Shown here piece after piece: positions 15,778-23,740 of a stretch of DNA of 52,221 bases; the first letter of the stretch is position 1, and the number at the start of each line of letters is the position of its first letter. The DNA is from an uncultured Lachnospiraceae bacterium. GTDB taxonomy: Bacteria > Bacillota > Clostridia > Lachnospirales > Lachnospiraceae. The notes under the pieces were generated by a model. It did no database searches. It had not been told where the DNA came from and saw only the letters and a program-made list of their open reading frames with translations. A program made the position numbers and the translations under genes. Location: positions 1 to 52,221 of the forward strand of contig CAKSBI010000013.1 of the NCBI GenBank assembly GCA_934437985.1. The letters run 5' to 3'.

Positions 15778-16230
15778 GTGGCAGCGATTATTGTTCCATA
15801 TCCTGAAACCGGAGAAAAGATTATTATAAAAAAAGAAGATTATGAGCTGATTCTGAAGCACTGTACAGAAGGAATGCCGGAGGAATCCTGCGGCCTGATC
15901 GCCGGACGCAGGGAAGGCAGTGATAACATTATTGAAAAGGTATATCTGCTTACCAATGAGGATCATTCTAATGAACATTTTACAATGAATCCCAGGGAAC
16001 AGCTTGCGGCAGTTAAGGATGCAAGGGCTGGTAACCTTAAAATGTTAGGGAACTTTCATTCACATCCTGAATCACCGTCAAGACCATCCGGGGAGGATAA
16101 AAAGCTGGCGTATGATCCGGGGGCAATATACATGATTCTGTCACTGATGGAGCCCGGTGAGCCGGTACTCAGGGGATTTCGTATAGACAGGGACAGAAAT
16201 GTTACTGTTCATGAGTTAGAGATAGTGTAG
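15778..16230 (+). CDS. JAMM/MPN+ metalloprotease (Mec+/HcyD-like)
   Basis: 150 residues, GTG start 15778 with AAGGAGGG seven bases upstream. All zinc-site elements are present: a Glu in PEESCGL (E35/E36), H94-S-H96-P, S104 and D107 (HSHP-x6-S-xx-D). Bacterial JAMM proteins of this size trim residues after the diglycine of sulfur carriers or release an amino acid from a carrier conjugate. The preceding carrier ends GGGAR, an obvious substrate. It is probably expressed with the carrier and E1 genes. Confidence 0.88.
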   Translation: MAAIIVPYPETGEKIIIKKEDYELILKHCTEGMPEESCGLIAGRREGSDNIIEKVYLLTNEDHSNEHFTMNPREQLAAVKDARAGNLKMLGNFHSHPESPSRPSGEDKKLAYDPGAIYMILSLMEPGEPVLRGFRIDRDRNVTVHELEIV

Positions 16231-16245
16231 TACAGGAGTAAGATC

Positions 16246-16863
16246 ATGTCATATTTTCCTTTTATGATAGATATTAAAGATAAGGACTGTCTTGTAGCAG
16301 GCGGTGGACAGACAGCAAAGCGGAAGGTTATGGAGCTGCTGCGGTTTGGTGCGCATGTGACTGTGATAGCGCCGGATGTATGCCGGGAGCTTAAGACTGT
16401 ACGTGAAATAGATATTGCAGAAAAAGAATATGAAAAAAAAGATATTGATGGCAGATTCTTAGTGGTTGCCGCAACTGATAATGGTGAATTAAACCGCAGG
16501 ATATCAGCAGATTGTAATGAACGGCAGATTCTTGTTAATGCAGTGGATATAAGGGATGCCTGTTCATTTATTTTCCCGGCTATAATTAAAAGGGACGAGC
16601 TGGTGGTGAGTATATCTACCGGCGGTAACTCTCCTGCAGGAGCAGCGTATCTGAAAGAGAAGCTCAGACAGGGCATTCCTGACAATTACGAAAAGAATTT
16701 GGAGATACTTGGACATTACAGAAGCGAAATTATGGAAATGATTACGGAACCATCGTTACGTAAAAAAGTGTATTACAGCCTGCTTGAGACTGCATATAAA
16801 GAGAACAGGATTCTTAACAGTAAGGATATACGCAGTTATATTGAAAAGTATTCCGGTATGTAG
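16246..16863 (+). CDS. Precorrin-2 dehydrogenase / sirohydrochlorin ferrochelatase (Met8/CysG-N type)
   Basis: 205 residues. N-terminal NAD-binding segment with GGGQTAKRKV (19-28), VVAATDNGELN (73-83), VNAVDIRDACSFIFPA (97-112, with the likely catalytic Asp) and STGGNSPAGA. A C-terminal helical dimerisation part follows. It completes siroheme from precorrin-2, the cofactor of the sulfite reductase two kilobases upstream. The methyltransferase step is supplied by the cobA-hemD gene. It starts 15 bases after the JAMM gene. Confidence 0.9.
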   Translation: MSYFPFMIDIKDKDCLVAGGGQTAKRKVMELLRFGAHVTVIAPDVCRELKTVREIDIAEKEYEKKDIDGRFLVVAATDNGELNRRISADCNERQILVNAVDIRDACSFIFPAIIKRDELVVSISTGGNSPAGAAYLKEKLRQGIPDNYEKNLEILGHYRSEIMEMITEPSLRKKVYYSLLETAYKENRILNSKDIRSYIEKYSGM

Positions 16864-16877
16864 AAAGGGTGTACGGT

Positions 16878-17291
16878 ATGAAGATTTCGTCAAAATCAAG
16901 AGGGGCAATTTTATTTATGGTTGATTTGGCTAAATATAATACAGGGGAACCGATACGGCTGAAGGAGGTAGCTAAGAGAAGGCACATTTCTGAAAAGTTT
17001 CTGGAGCAGATAATCAGTGTCCTCAATTCTTCGGGGCTTGTGCGCTCGGTAAGGGGGCCGCATGGCGGTTATATATTAAATGGTGATCCGGCGGAGCTTA
17101 CGGTTGGAATAATACTCAGGAAGATGGAGAGTAATATGTTTGTCAGCGAGTACGTGCCTGCGGATGACTACGATGTTACGGTAAAGATATGTGAAAAGCT
17201 TGAGGATGCTATAAATGGCGTGATAGATGGGATAAGTCTTCAGGACCTTGTGGAATGGGAAGAAAGCATGGTCTTGAATTATTGTATTTGA
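16878..17291 (+). CDS. Rrf2-family regulator without Fe-S cysteines (CymR-like)
   Basis: 137 residues from ATG 16878 behind AGAAAGGG; an in-frame GTG at 16869 overlaps that site. N-terminal winged helix (SSKSRGAILFMVDLAK ... HISEKFLEQIISVLN ... GPHGGY). The IscR-type cysteine cluster is missing: only two scattered Cys remain. In Firmicutes the Cys-less CymR controls cysteine and sulfur genes by binding CysK. A similar role at the shared 17-mer operator is a reasonable inference. It begins 14 bases after the Met8-like gene. Confidence 0.88.
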   Translation: MKISSKSRGAILFMVDLAKYNTGEPIRLKEVAKRRHISEKFLEQIISVLNSSGLVRSVRGPHGGYILNGDPAELTVGIILRKMESNMFVSEYVPADDYDVTVKICEKLEDAINGVIDGISLQDLVEWEESMVLNYCI

Positions 17292-17301
17292 GGTGGCCGG
17301 A

Positions 17302-18264
17302 ATGTATGATATAATAATAATCGGCAGTGGTTCTGCAGGACTTACTGCAGCAATATATGGAATAAGGGCAGGTAAAAAAGTCCTTGTTATAGAAAAAGAA
17401 TATGAAGGAACAGGGCAGATAGCACTAAGCAGTAAGGTTGACAACTACCCTGGTTACTATAATATAGATGGATATACACTTGGGGAGCATTTCAGGGAGC
17501 ACGCACTTTCCCTTGGTGCAGAGATTAAAAATGGAACAGTTTTGTCGATCAGGAAAGTATGCAGCAATAAGATATCTGACACCGGGATATCCGGTTCAGG
17601 TATAGAAGCTGACGGCTTAGGGGAAGTATTTGAGGTGGCAATAAAGGTCCGCAGGAATGAGATACTATACAGGGCAGCTGACATAGTATACTGTGCTGGG
17701 GCACATCACCGTATGTTGAATGTAGATGGTGAAGAGAGGCTGCAGGGAAAAGGTGTATCATACTGTGCAACATGTGATGGCAGCTTCTTTAAGGGTATGG
17801 CTGTAGCCGTTGTAGGTGGCGGTGACACGGCCTTAGATGATGCACTGTACCTGTCGGACATAGCAAAGCATGTGACACTGATACACAGGAGGGACAGCTT
17901 CCGGGGCGCATATACGACACTGGAAAAGCTGCGTGGCAGAGAAAATGTAACCATAATTACAGGTGTTAATGTTAAGGCGGTTGCCGGTAAGGATAAGGTG
18001 GAAAAGCTTGTCCTTGATAATGATAATGAGATTGATGTGGATGGCGTTTTCATTGCAGTAGGAATGGTGCCGGAATCCGGGCTGGTAAAAGGACTGGCAG
18101 AGTGTGACGCTGCCGGGTATGTAAAAGCAGGAGAGGATGGAAGGACAGACTGTAAGGGCTTATACGTTGCAGGAGATGTGAGGACCAAGGAGCTGAGGCA
18201 GGTAATCACAGCGGCAGCTGACGGTGCTAATGTCATTAATTCAATAATACAGGATGACAGATAA
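17302..18264 (+). CDS. trxB: Thioredoxin reductase-like flavoprotein
   Basis: 320 residues from ATG 17302 (GAGGTGG at 17290-17296; an in-frame GTG at 17293 lies within that site). FAD motif GSGSAG (8-13), redox pair C155-A-T-C158 followed by DGSFF, NAD(P)H motif VGGGDTA (171-177), and a C-terminal AGDVR FAD segment. It should recycle a thioredoxin, most simply the CIPC thioredoxin at 14318. A low-identity insertion lies at about residues 88-115. Ferredoxin-dependent or flavodoxin-type variants cannot be excluded by eye. Confidence 0.87.
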   Translation: MYDIIIIGSGSAGLTAAIYGIRAGKKVLVIEKEYEGTGQIALSSKVDNYPGYYNIDGYTLGEHFREHALSLGAEIKNGTVLSIRKVCSNKISDTGISGSGIEADGLGEVFEVAIKVRRNEILYRAADIVYCAGAHHRMLNVDGEERLQGKGVSYCATCDGSFFKGMAVAVVGGGDTALDDALYLSDIAKHVTLIHRRDSFRGAYTTLEKLRGRENVTIITGVNVKAVAGKDKVEKLVLDNDNEIDVDGVFIAVGMVPESGLVKGLAECDAAGYVKAGEDGRTDCKGLYVAGDVRTKELRQVITAAADGANVINSIIQDDR

Positions 18265-18283
18265 TATGTGAGGATTATATAAT

Positions 18284-19180
18284 ATGCATTATGTGATAGG
18301 AACGAGAGGTTCTAAGCTTGCACTTGCACAGACGGAGAAGGTTAAGAGAACTCTTGAATCAGCATATCCGGAGGATACATTCGGGATTAAGATAATACGT
18401 ACGGCCGGAGATAAGAATCCTGCCAGTGCACTGGAGATGATAGGGACAAAAGGGATATTTACGGATGAGATAGAAAGAGAACTGTTGTCCGGGGAGATTG
18501 CAATGGCAGTACATTCTATGAAGGACATGCCGGGTGATATAGATGAACGTCTGGTGTTTTCAAGGGCATGGACAAGGGAGGATCCCAGGGATGTATTAAT
18601 ACTAAAGGCTGCGGATAGTCTTAAAGAACTGCCGGAGGGTGCCGTTATAGGGACAGGAAGCAAAAGAAGGGAATATCAGCTAAAGAAGCTGAGGCCTGAT
18701 ATCAGGGTAGTCGGTATCCGTGGTAACGTAGACACCAGAATTAATAAGCTGTATGACCCGGAACAGGGGCTTGACGGTATTATTATTGCCGCTGCGGGGA
18801 TAAAAAGGCTTAAGCGTGAGGCTGAGATTACGGAATATATGCCGTGTGATGATATTATCCCGGCACCGGCACAGGGTATACTAGCCATTGAAGTGAGAAA
18901 GGACAATACAGAATTACTTGATAAGCTAAATGCGTTTGCTGATAGGGAGGCTGATTATGCAGCAGGGATAGAAAGACAATTCCTTGCAAAAATTGGTGGT
19001 GACTGCCATTATCCTATCGGTGCATATTATGATTCAAAAGGTATATTTTATGCGCTTTTTGGCAGACAGGATGGAAGTAAGCTTGTGTCTGTTAAGAGAG
19101 TTATAGTAGACAAAAAAGCTGATATTGATAAGATTACAGATGAGGTTGTGGCAGAGATACTATCGAAGCTTAAGGATTGA
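18284..19180 (+). CDS. hemC: Porphobilinogen deaminase (hydroxymethylbilane synthase)
   Basis: 298 residues. TRGSKLALAQT (7-17), catalytic Asp in HSMKDMP (D81), RGNVDTR, and the dipyrromethane-cofactor cysteine C241 in GGDCHYPIGAY. It joins four porphobilinogen units. In this cluster it feeds uroporphyrinogen III to siroheme. It lies 19 bases after trxB. Confidence 0.96.
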   Translation: MHYVIGTRGSKLALAQTEKVKRTLESAYPEDTFGIKIIRTAGDKNPASALEMIGTKGIFTDEIERELLSGEIAMAVHSMKDMPGDIDERLVFSRAWTREDPRDVLILKAADSLKELPEGAVIGTGSKRREYQLKKLRPDIRVVGIRGNVDTRINKLYDPEQGLDGIIIAAAGIKRLKREAEITEYMPCDDIIPAPAQGILAIEVRKDNTELLDKLNAFADREADYAAGIERQFLAKIGGDCHYPIGAYYDSKGIFYALFGRQDGSKLVSVKRVIVDKKADIDKITDEVVAEILSKLKD

Positions 19181-19241
19181 CTGATAAGCTGATTGATGAA
19201 AATGCCTGTCTGGATAACAGGAATTGACCGGGGAACAGAAT

Positions 19242-20849
19242 ATGAGTGGAAAAGTTATATTAATTGGGGCGGGTCCAGGGGATCCGCTGTTAATTACATT
19301 AAGGGGAAAACAGTATATTGGGCAGGCTGACTGCATAGTGTATGACAGGCTTGCTTCAAGTGAGCTTTTAGCTTACGCAAGGTCTGACTGTGAATTAATA
19401 TATGTTGGAAAAGAGAATCATCATCATACGATGAAGCAGGATGATATTAACGGGCTGCTTGCAAAAAAAGCAGGGGAATATAATATGGTCGTGCGTCTTA
19501 AAGGCGGAGACCCTTACGTCTTTGGCAGGGGTGGGGAAGAAGCACTGTATCTGAAGGAGAGACAGGTTGAAGTTGAGGTTGTGCCGGGAATCAGTTCGGT
19601 TATTGCAACTCTTACGGATGCAGGGATTCCAATAACCCACAGAGGCTTATCAAAGGGCTTTCAGGTTGTGACTGCACATAGCAAAAGAGATGAAATGGCA
19701 GATATTGATTATGCCGGACTGCTTGATGATTCTGTTACGTATCTGTTTCTGATGGGATTATCACATACAGAAGAGATAGCAAATGGACTGATGGCAGCCG
19801 GAAAGCCGGCAGATACCCCTGCGGCAGTTATATCTAACGGAACAACTGCCAGACAGAAAAAAGTGGTCGGTAACCTTAGTAACATTTATCAGATGGTACT
19901 GGATGCAGGACTTGTATCACCGGCTATAATTGTAGTTGGAAATGTGGTGACACTTGCAGGCAGCCTTGATTTCTTTGAATCAAGACCATTATTTGGCAGA
20001 AAATACATTGTTCCATATATTGAGAGATTCTGTTTTTCATATGACAAAGGAATTATTCCTGTTAAAAGACAGGGACATTTTGATTCTGAATTAGAACAGG
20101 AGCTCAGGGAACAGGGCGCAGAGATATGTTCAGTTAAGGTAGGTGCAATTGTTCCCGTAGAGGTGCCGGAAGCTGCATTTTTTAACAGCTTTAAGTCAGA
20201 CTGGATAGTATTCACAAGCCAGAATGGTGTTAATACATTTTTGTGGAACCTGAAGAAAAGAGGGCTTGACATAAGGGCTGTATCAAATGCGAGGATAGCC
20301 TGTGTCGGCAAAAAGACGGCAGAGACCCTGGAAAAGGCTGCCCTGCAGGCAGACCTTATACCTGAGATACAAAACAGCAGGGAATTGTACAGAAGTCTTA
20401 TTGATGAGATTGAAAGCTCCGGGAATACTGTTAATACAGAGCATTCTGATGAAGCATCCGGTGTGGTCAGGGTTACCTTATTCGGAGCCGGAGGGGCAGA
20501 TGAAGAACCCGGTGGATATCTGGGTGGAAAATGCAGCTTTGAAAAGCTTGTATGTTATGAGAATGCCGCAAACGATGATTTTGCCGGTGAAGACGGTGAA
20601 AACAGATGTAAAAGCTATGATAAGGCTGACTGGAGTGACTTTGATGGTATAATATTCACCAGTGGCTCATCAGTAAGGAGATTTGTAAAGTTGTCAGAAG
20701 GCGTACTTCCTGATAAAATATATTCTATTGGGCCAACGTGTTCAGAAGCAATAAAAGAAGAGACAGATAGGCCGTTTGAAGAAGCAGAAACCGCAAGCTA
20801 TAAGGGCTTATTGCAGCTGATAAACGGTAACCGGCAGATGGACATGTGA
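19242..20849 (+). CDS. Uroporphyrinogen-III C-methyltransferase / uroporphyrinogen-III synthase fusion
   Basis: 535 residues from ATG 19242 (ACCGGGGA upstream; an in-frame TTG at 19224 is less likely). Residues 1-245 are SUMT (CobA): GAGPGD (9-14) and RLKGGDPYVFGRGGEE (85-100). The rest is HemD: a hinge, FTSQNGVNTF, KTAETL and FTSGSSVRRF. A low-complexity acidic insertion (about 395-460) interrupts HemD. The fusion does both ring closure and the two methylations leading to precorrin-2, a common arrangement in Clostridia. Confidence 0.93.
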   Translation: MSGKVILIGAGPGDPLLITLRGKQYIGQADCIVYDRLASSELLAYARSDCELIYVGKENHHHTMKQDDINGLLAKKAGEYNMVVRLKGGDPYVFGRGGEEALYLKERQVEVEVVPGISSVIATLTDAGIPITHRGLSKGFQVVTAHSKRDEMADIDYAGLLDDSVTYLFLMGLSHTEEIANGLMAAGKPADTPAAVISNGTTARQKKVVGNLSNIYQMVLDAGLVSPAIIVVGNVVTLAGSLDFFESRPLFGRKYIVPYIERFCFSYDKGIIPVKRQGHFDSELEQELREQGAEICSVKVGAIVPVEVPEAAFFNSFKSDWIVFTSQNGVNTFLWNLKKRGLDIRAVSNARIACVGKKTAETLEKAALQADLIPEIQNSRELYRSLIDEIESSGNTVNTEHSDEASGVVRVTLFGAGGADEEPGGYLGGKCSFEKLVCYENAANDDFAGEDGENRCKSYDKADWSDFDGIIFTSGSSVRRFVKLSEGVLPDKIYSIGPTCSEAIKEETDRPFEEAETASYKGLLQLINGNRQMDM

Positions 20850-20918
20850 CATATAGTCATAAGTGTAAAAAAATGAGATTACTAATTGCCAATAAAAGAA
20901 TAATAAAAGAGGAAAATA

Positions 20919-21881
20919 ATGGATAGAACAAGAAGATTACGAAAAAATGAAAATATGAGAAGTCTTGTCAGGGAAAATTCTATATCTGTAGAACAGTTGA
21001 TATATCCCATATTTGTGACAGAGGAAAAAAACGTAAAAAATCCTGTTGCATCAATGCCGGGTATATACCAGTTTTCACTGGAATGCTTAATTGATGAGGT
21101 GAAGAAAGCTGCAGACCTTGGTATAAATGCCCTGCTTTTATTCGGGATACCGGAGCACAAGGATGAGACCGGAAGCGGTGCATATGCCGTGGATGGAATA
21201 ATTCCAAGGGCAATAAAGCTGATCAGGAAGGAATATCCCGATATTATTATAATTGCAGATGTATGCCTGTGTGAATATACGGCGCATGGACATTGCGGGC
21301 TTGTCAGGAATGGTGAGGTTTTAAATGACGAGACACTGCCGCTGCTTGCAAAAGCTTCTGTATGCTATGCAGAGGCAGGAGCGGATATTATTGCACCAAG
21401 TGATATGATGGATCTGCGTGTTGCGGCAATCCGTGAGGCACTGGACAGGGAGGGCTTCACCAATATTCCAATATTGTCATACAGTGCAAAGTTTGCATCA
21501 GGTTATTATGGCCCATTCCGTGATGCAGCACATTCGGCACCGGGATTTGGTGACAGGAAGAGCTACCAGATGGATCCTGCTAACGGAAGGGAAGCGCTAC
21601 GTGAAGTTGAAGAGGACATACTTGAGGGGGCAGACTTTGTTATTGCGAAGCCTGCGCTGGCTTATATGGATATTATCAGGGATATTTACCTTAACTACAA
21701 TATTCCGATAATAGCATACAATGTAAGCGGTGAGTATGCTATGGTAAAGGCAGCAGCGTCAAACGGATGGATTGATGAAAAGAAGATTGTTATGGAGAAT
21801 ATGATAGGCTTAAAACGTGCGGGGGCTGCTGCGATCATAACTTATCATGCTTTGGATGTTGCCAGGTGGCTGCTGGAATAA
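20919..21881 (+). CDS. hemB: Delta-aminolevulinic acid dehydratase (porphobilinogen synthase)
   Basis: 320 residues. Zinc cysteines C116/C118/C126 (DVCLCEYTAHGHCG), Schiff-base lysines K191 (SYSAKFASG) and K244 (VIAKPA). It condenses two ALA to porphobilinogen, the first step of the tetrapyrrole branch here. ATG 20919 follows AAAGAGGA. The ALA-forming genes hemA and hemL are not in the window. Confidence 0.96.
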   Translation: MDRTRRLRKNENMRSLVRENSISVEQLIYPIFVTEEKNVKNPVASMPGIYQFSLECLIDEVKKAADLGINALLLFGIPEHKDETGSGAYAVDGIIPRAIKLIRKEYPDIIIIADVCLCEYTAHGHCGLVRNGEVLNDETLPLLAKASVCYAEAGADIIAPSDMMDLRVAAIREALDREGFTNIPILSYSAKFASGYYGPFRDAAHSAPGFGDRKSYQMDPANGREALREVEEDILEGADFVIAKPALAYMDIIRDIYLNYNIPIIAYNVSGEYAMVKAAASNGWIDEKKIVMENMIGLKRAGAAAIITYHALDVARWLLE

Positions 21882-21926
21882 CTGTCAGCCGGAATGTATT
21901 AATTAATTGCTTTGAAGGGGAATTAT

Positions 21927-23126
21927 ATGTCGTTGATTGGTTCGGGGGAAACGTGGATACTGCTGTTTGTCATGACAGGCTGCGTGGCATTTGGCGTGTG
22001 GCTGGAAAGCAGATTCAGATGGGCAGCCAGGATATCTGCGCTTGTTATTATATTGCTGCTGGCGATCATCCTTGCAAATATACGCATAATACCGGCGGAA
22101 GCACCTGTATATGATTTTGTATGGGATTACTGCCTGCCATTATCACTGCCACTGTTGTTATTTAAGTCAGATATCAGAAAAATATGCAGTGAATCCGGGC
22201 AGCTGCTTGCAGCCTTTTTAATCGGGGCAGCCGGAACTGTAGTGGGTGCGCTGGTATCGTATCTGATATTTAAAGGTGCCATCAATGAACTTCCTGGGCT
22301 TGCTGCCATGATGACCGGAACGTATATTGGCGGAAGTGTTAATTTTGCGGTGCTTGGTTCTGTTTTCGGGGTATCATGTGAAAGTGTGTCTGCGGCAACG
22401 ATTGCAGATAATCTCAATATGGCGGTATACTTTCTGGTTCTTTTAGCCATACCTGTTAATTCAAAGACCGCAGGCAATACAATAAAGAATGTTGATACGG
22501 CATGTGCTGAAATAAGTGATTCAGGAAAACCGGGCTCCGGATGCGGTGTCACAGGGCAAAAGAAGTTGTCAGTAAAAGCCTTTTCTGTTGGAATTGCGGT
22601 TTCAGTTTTTATAATTGCAATATCGGATATGATATCAGGTTTTTTAGGAAAAAGTATTCCGGATTCAAATGGGGTGCTGATGGCGCTGAATTCATTAGGT
22701 GGTAACAGATATCTGTGGATCACAACATTTTCTGTTGTATTTTCAACAGTTTTTTCAGAAAAGATCAGACAGCTGGCAGGGCTGCAGGAAATAGGGACAT
22801 TTTTTATATATTGCTTTATATTCGTGATCGGGGCACCGGCATCAGTAATGGGTATTATTAAAAATTCTCCGTTAATGCTATTGTTTGCACTTGTAATTGT
22901 TGCTTTTAATATGCTGTTCACCTTTGTTTTTGGATTTATTTTTCATATGGACAGAAAGACGCTTATTATTGCATCGAACGCAAATGTCGGGGGACCGACA
23001 ACAGCAGCGGGAATGGCAATTGCCAAAGGCTGGGATGAGCTTGTAGGTCCGGCACTTCTGGTCGGCTGCCTAGGTTATGTCATTGGTAATTATATGGGTA
23101 TAATTGTTGGAAATATGCTATTGTAG
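21927..23126 (+). CDS. DUF819 family membrane protein (candidate sulfur-compound transporter)
   Basis: 399 residues from ATG 21927 behind AAGGGGA. About ten to eleven transmembrane segments in two inverted-looking halves, with a soluble loop at about 190-215. Conserved family features seen are the GTYIGGSVNF element after the fourth segment and ASNANVGGPTTAAGMA near the end. DUF819/YjcL proteins have no settled function. No known sulfate importer (CysPTWA, SulP, CysP/PiT) is in the cluster, so this protein is a reasonable candidate for sulfate or another sulfur anion. The next Rrf2 gene starts 13 bases later. Confidence 0.8.
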   Translation: MSLIGSGETWILLFVMTGCVAFGVWLESRFRWAARISALVIILLLAIILANIRIIPAEAPVYDFVWDYCLPLSLPLLLFKSDIRKICSESGQLLAAFLIGAAGTVVGALVSYLIFKGAINELPGLAAMMTGTYIGGSVNFAVLGSVFGVSCESVSAATIADNLNMAVYFLVLLAIPVNSKTAGNTIKNVDTACAEISDSGKPGSGCGVTGQKKLSVKAFSVGIAVSVFIIAISDMISGFLGKSIPDSNGVLMALNSLGGNRYLWITTFSVVFSTVFSEKIRQLAGLQEIGTFFIYCFIFVIGAPASVMGIIKNSPLMLLFALVIVAFNMLFTFVFGFIFHMDRKTLIIASNANVGGPTTAAGMAIAKGWDELVGPALLVGCLGYVIGNYMGIIVGNMLL

Positions 23127-23139
23127 AGGAGATGTTTGT

Positions 23140-23559
23140 ATGAAGATATCGACAAGAGGACGTTATTCGTTAAGATTACTTGTAGATCTGGCAGAGAATT
23201 CTGATGGGTTTGTTACACTTAAGGAAGTGTCAGAGAGGCAGGATATTTCAAGAAAATATCTTGAACAGATCATTCCTTTCCTGAACCGGAGTAAGCTGCT
23301 TATCTCAAACAAGGGGCATGGCGGTGGATATAAGCTTGCAAGACCGGCATCAGAGATCACAGTGAGGGAAGTACTTGAAAGTGCTGAGGGGAGTCTTGCA
23401 CCGGTAAGCTGTATGGAAGATGATATTAATCAGTGTGATAAATGTGAAATATGTAAAACCTTACCGGTATATAAAGGGTTATATAAGGTAGTTACTGATT
23501 ATCTGGGCAGTATTACCATACAGGATGTATCTGATGGTAAGGATATTATGCAGGTATAG
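23140..23559 (+). CDS. Rrf2-family regulator with a four-cysteine cluster (IscR-like)
   Basis: 139 residues from ATG 23140 after GAGGAGAT. The winged-helix part (STRGRYSLRLLVDLA ... DISRKYLEQII ... GHGGGYKLARP) is followed by C91-x7-C99-x2-C102-x2-C105, which could bind an Fe-S cluster. It is clearly distinct from the Cys-poor Rrf2 protein at 16878. It is the last gene of the sulfur cluster and is followed by a terminator. It might sense Fe-S or redox status and share control of the cluster. Confidence 0.9.
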   Translation: MKISTRGRYSLRLLVDLAENSDGFVTLKEVSERQDISRKYLEQIIPFLNRSKLLISNKGHGGGYKLARPASEITVREVLESAEGSLAPVSCMEDDINQCDKCEICKTLPVYKGLYKVVTDYLGSITIQDVSDGKDIMQV

Positions 23560-23564
23560 ATAAG

Positions 23565-23601
23565 AAAAACTGCTGCGAGGTGTACTTCGCAGCAGTTTTT
23601 T
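23565..23601 (+). terminator. Terminator at the end of the sulfur cluster
   Basis: A 14-bp perfect stem (23565-23578 with 23587-23600), 8-base loop and T6, six bases after the Rrf2 stop. It marks the end of the ~17.5-kb one-direction unit. Confidence 0.92.
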
Positions 23602-23740
23602 AAATAGAATTTACTTAAAATGGGAATAGTAATCAGGTAACTATATTTCAGTGAACATCTAAATATAAAAATGTTATTGCAGGCAGTAATTTAAGGGCTG
23701 GCCATATTAAAAAGACAGTGACATCATCAAGAGAAAGGAA

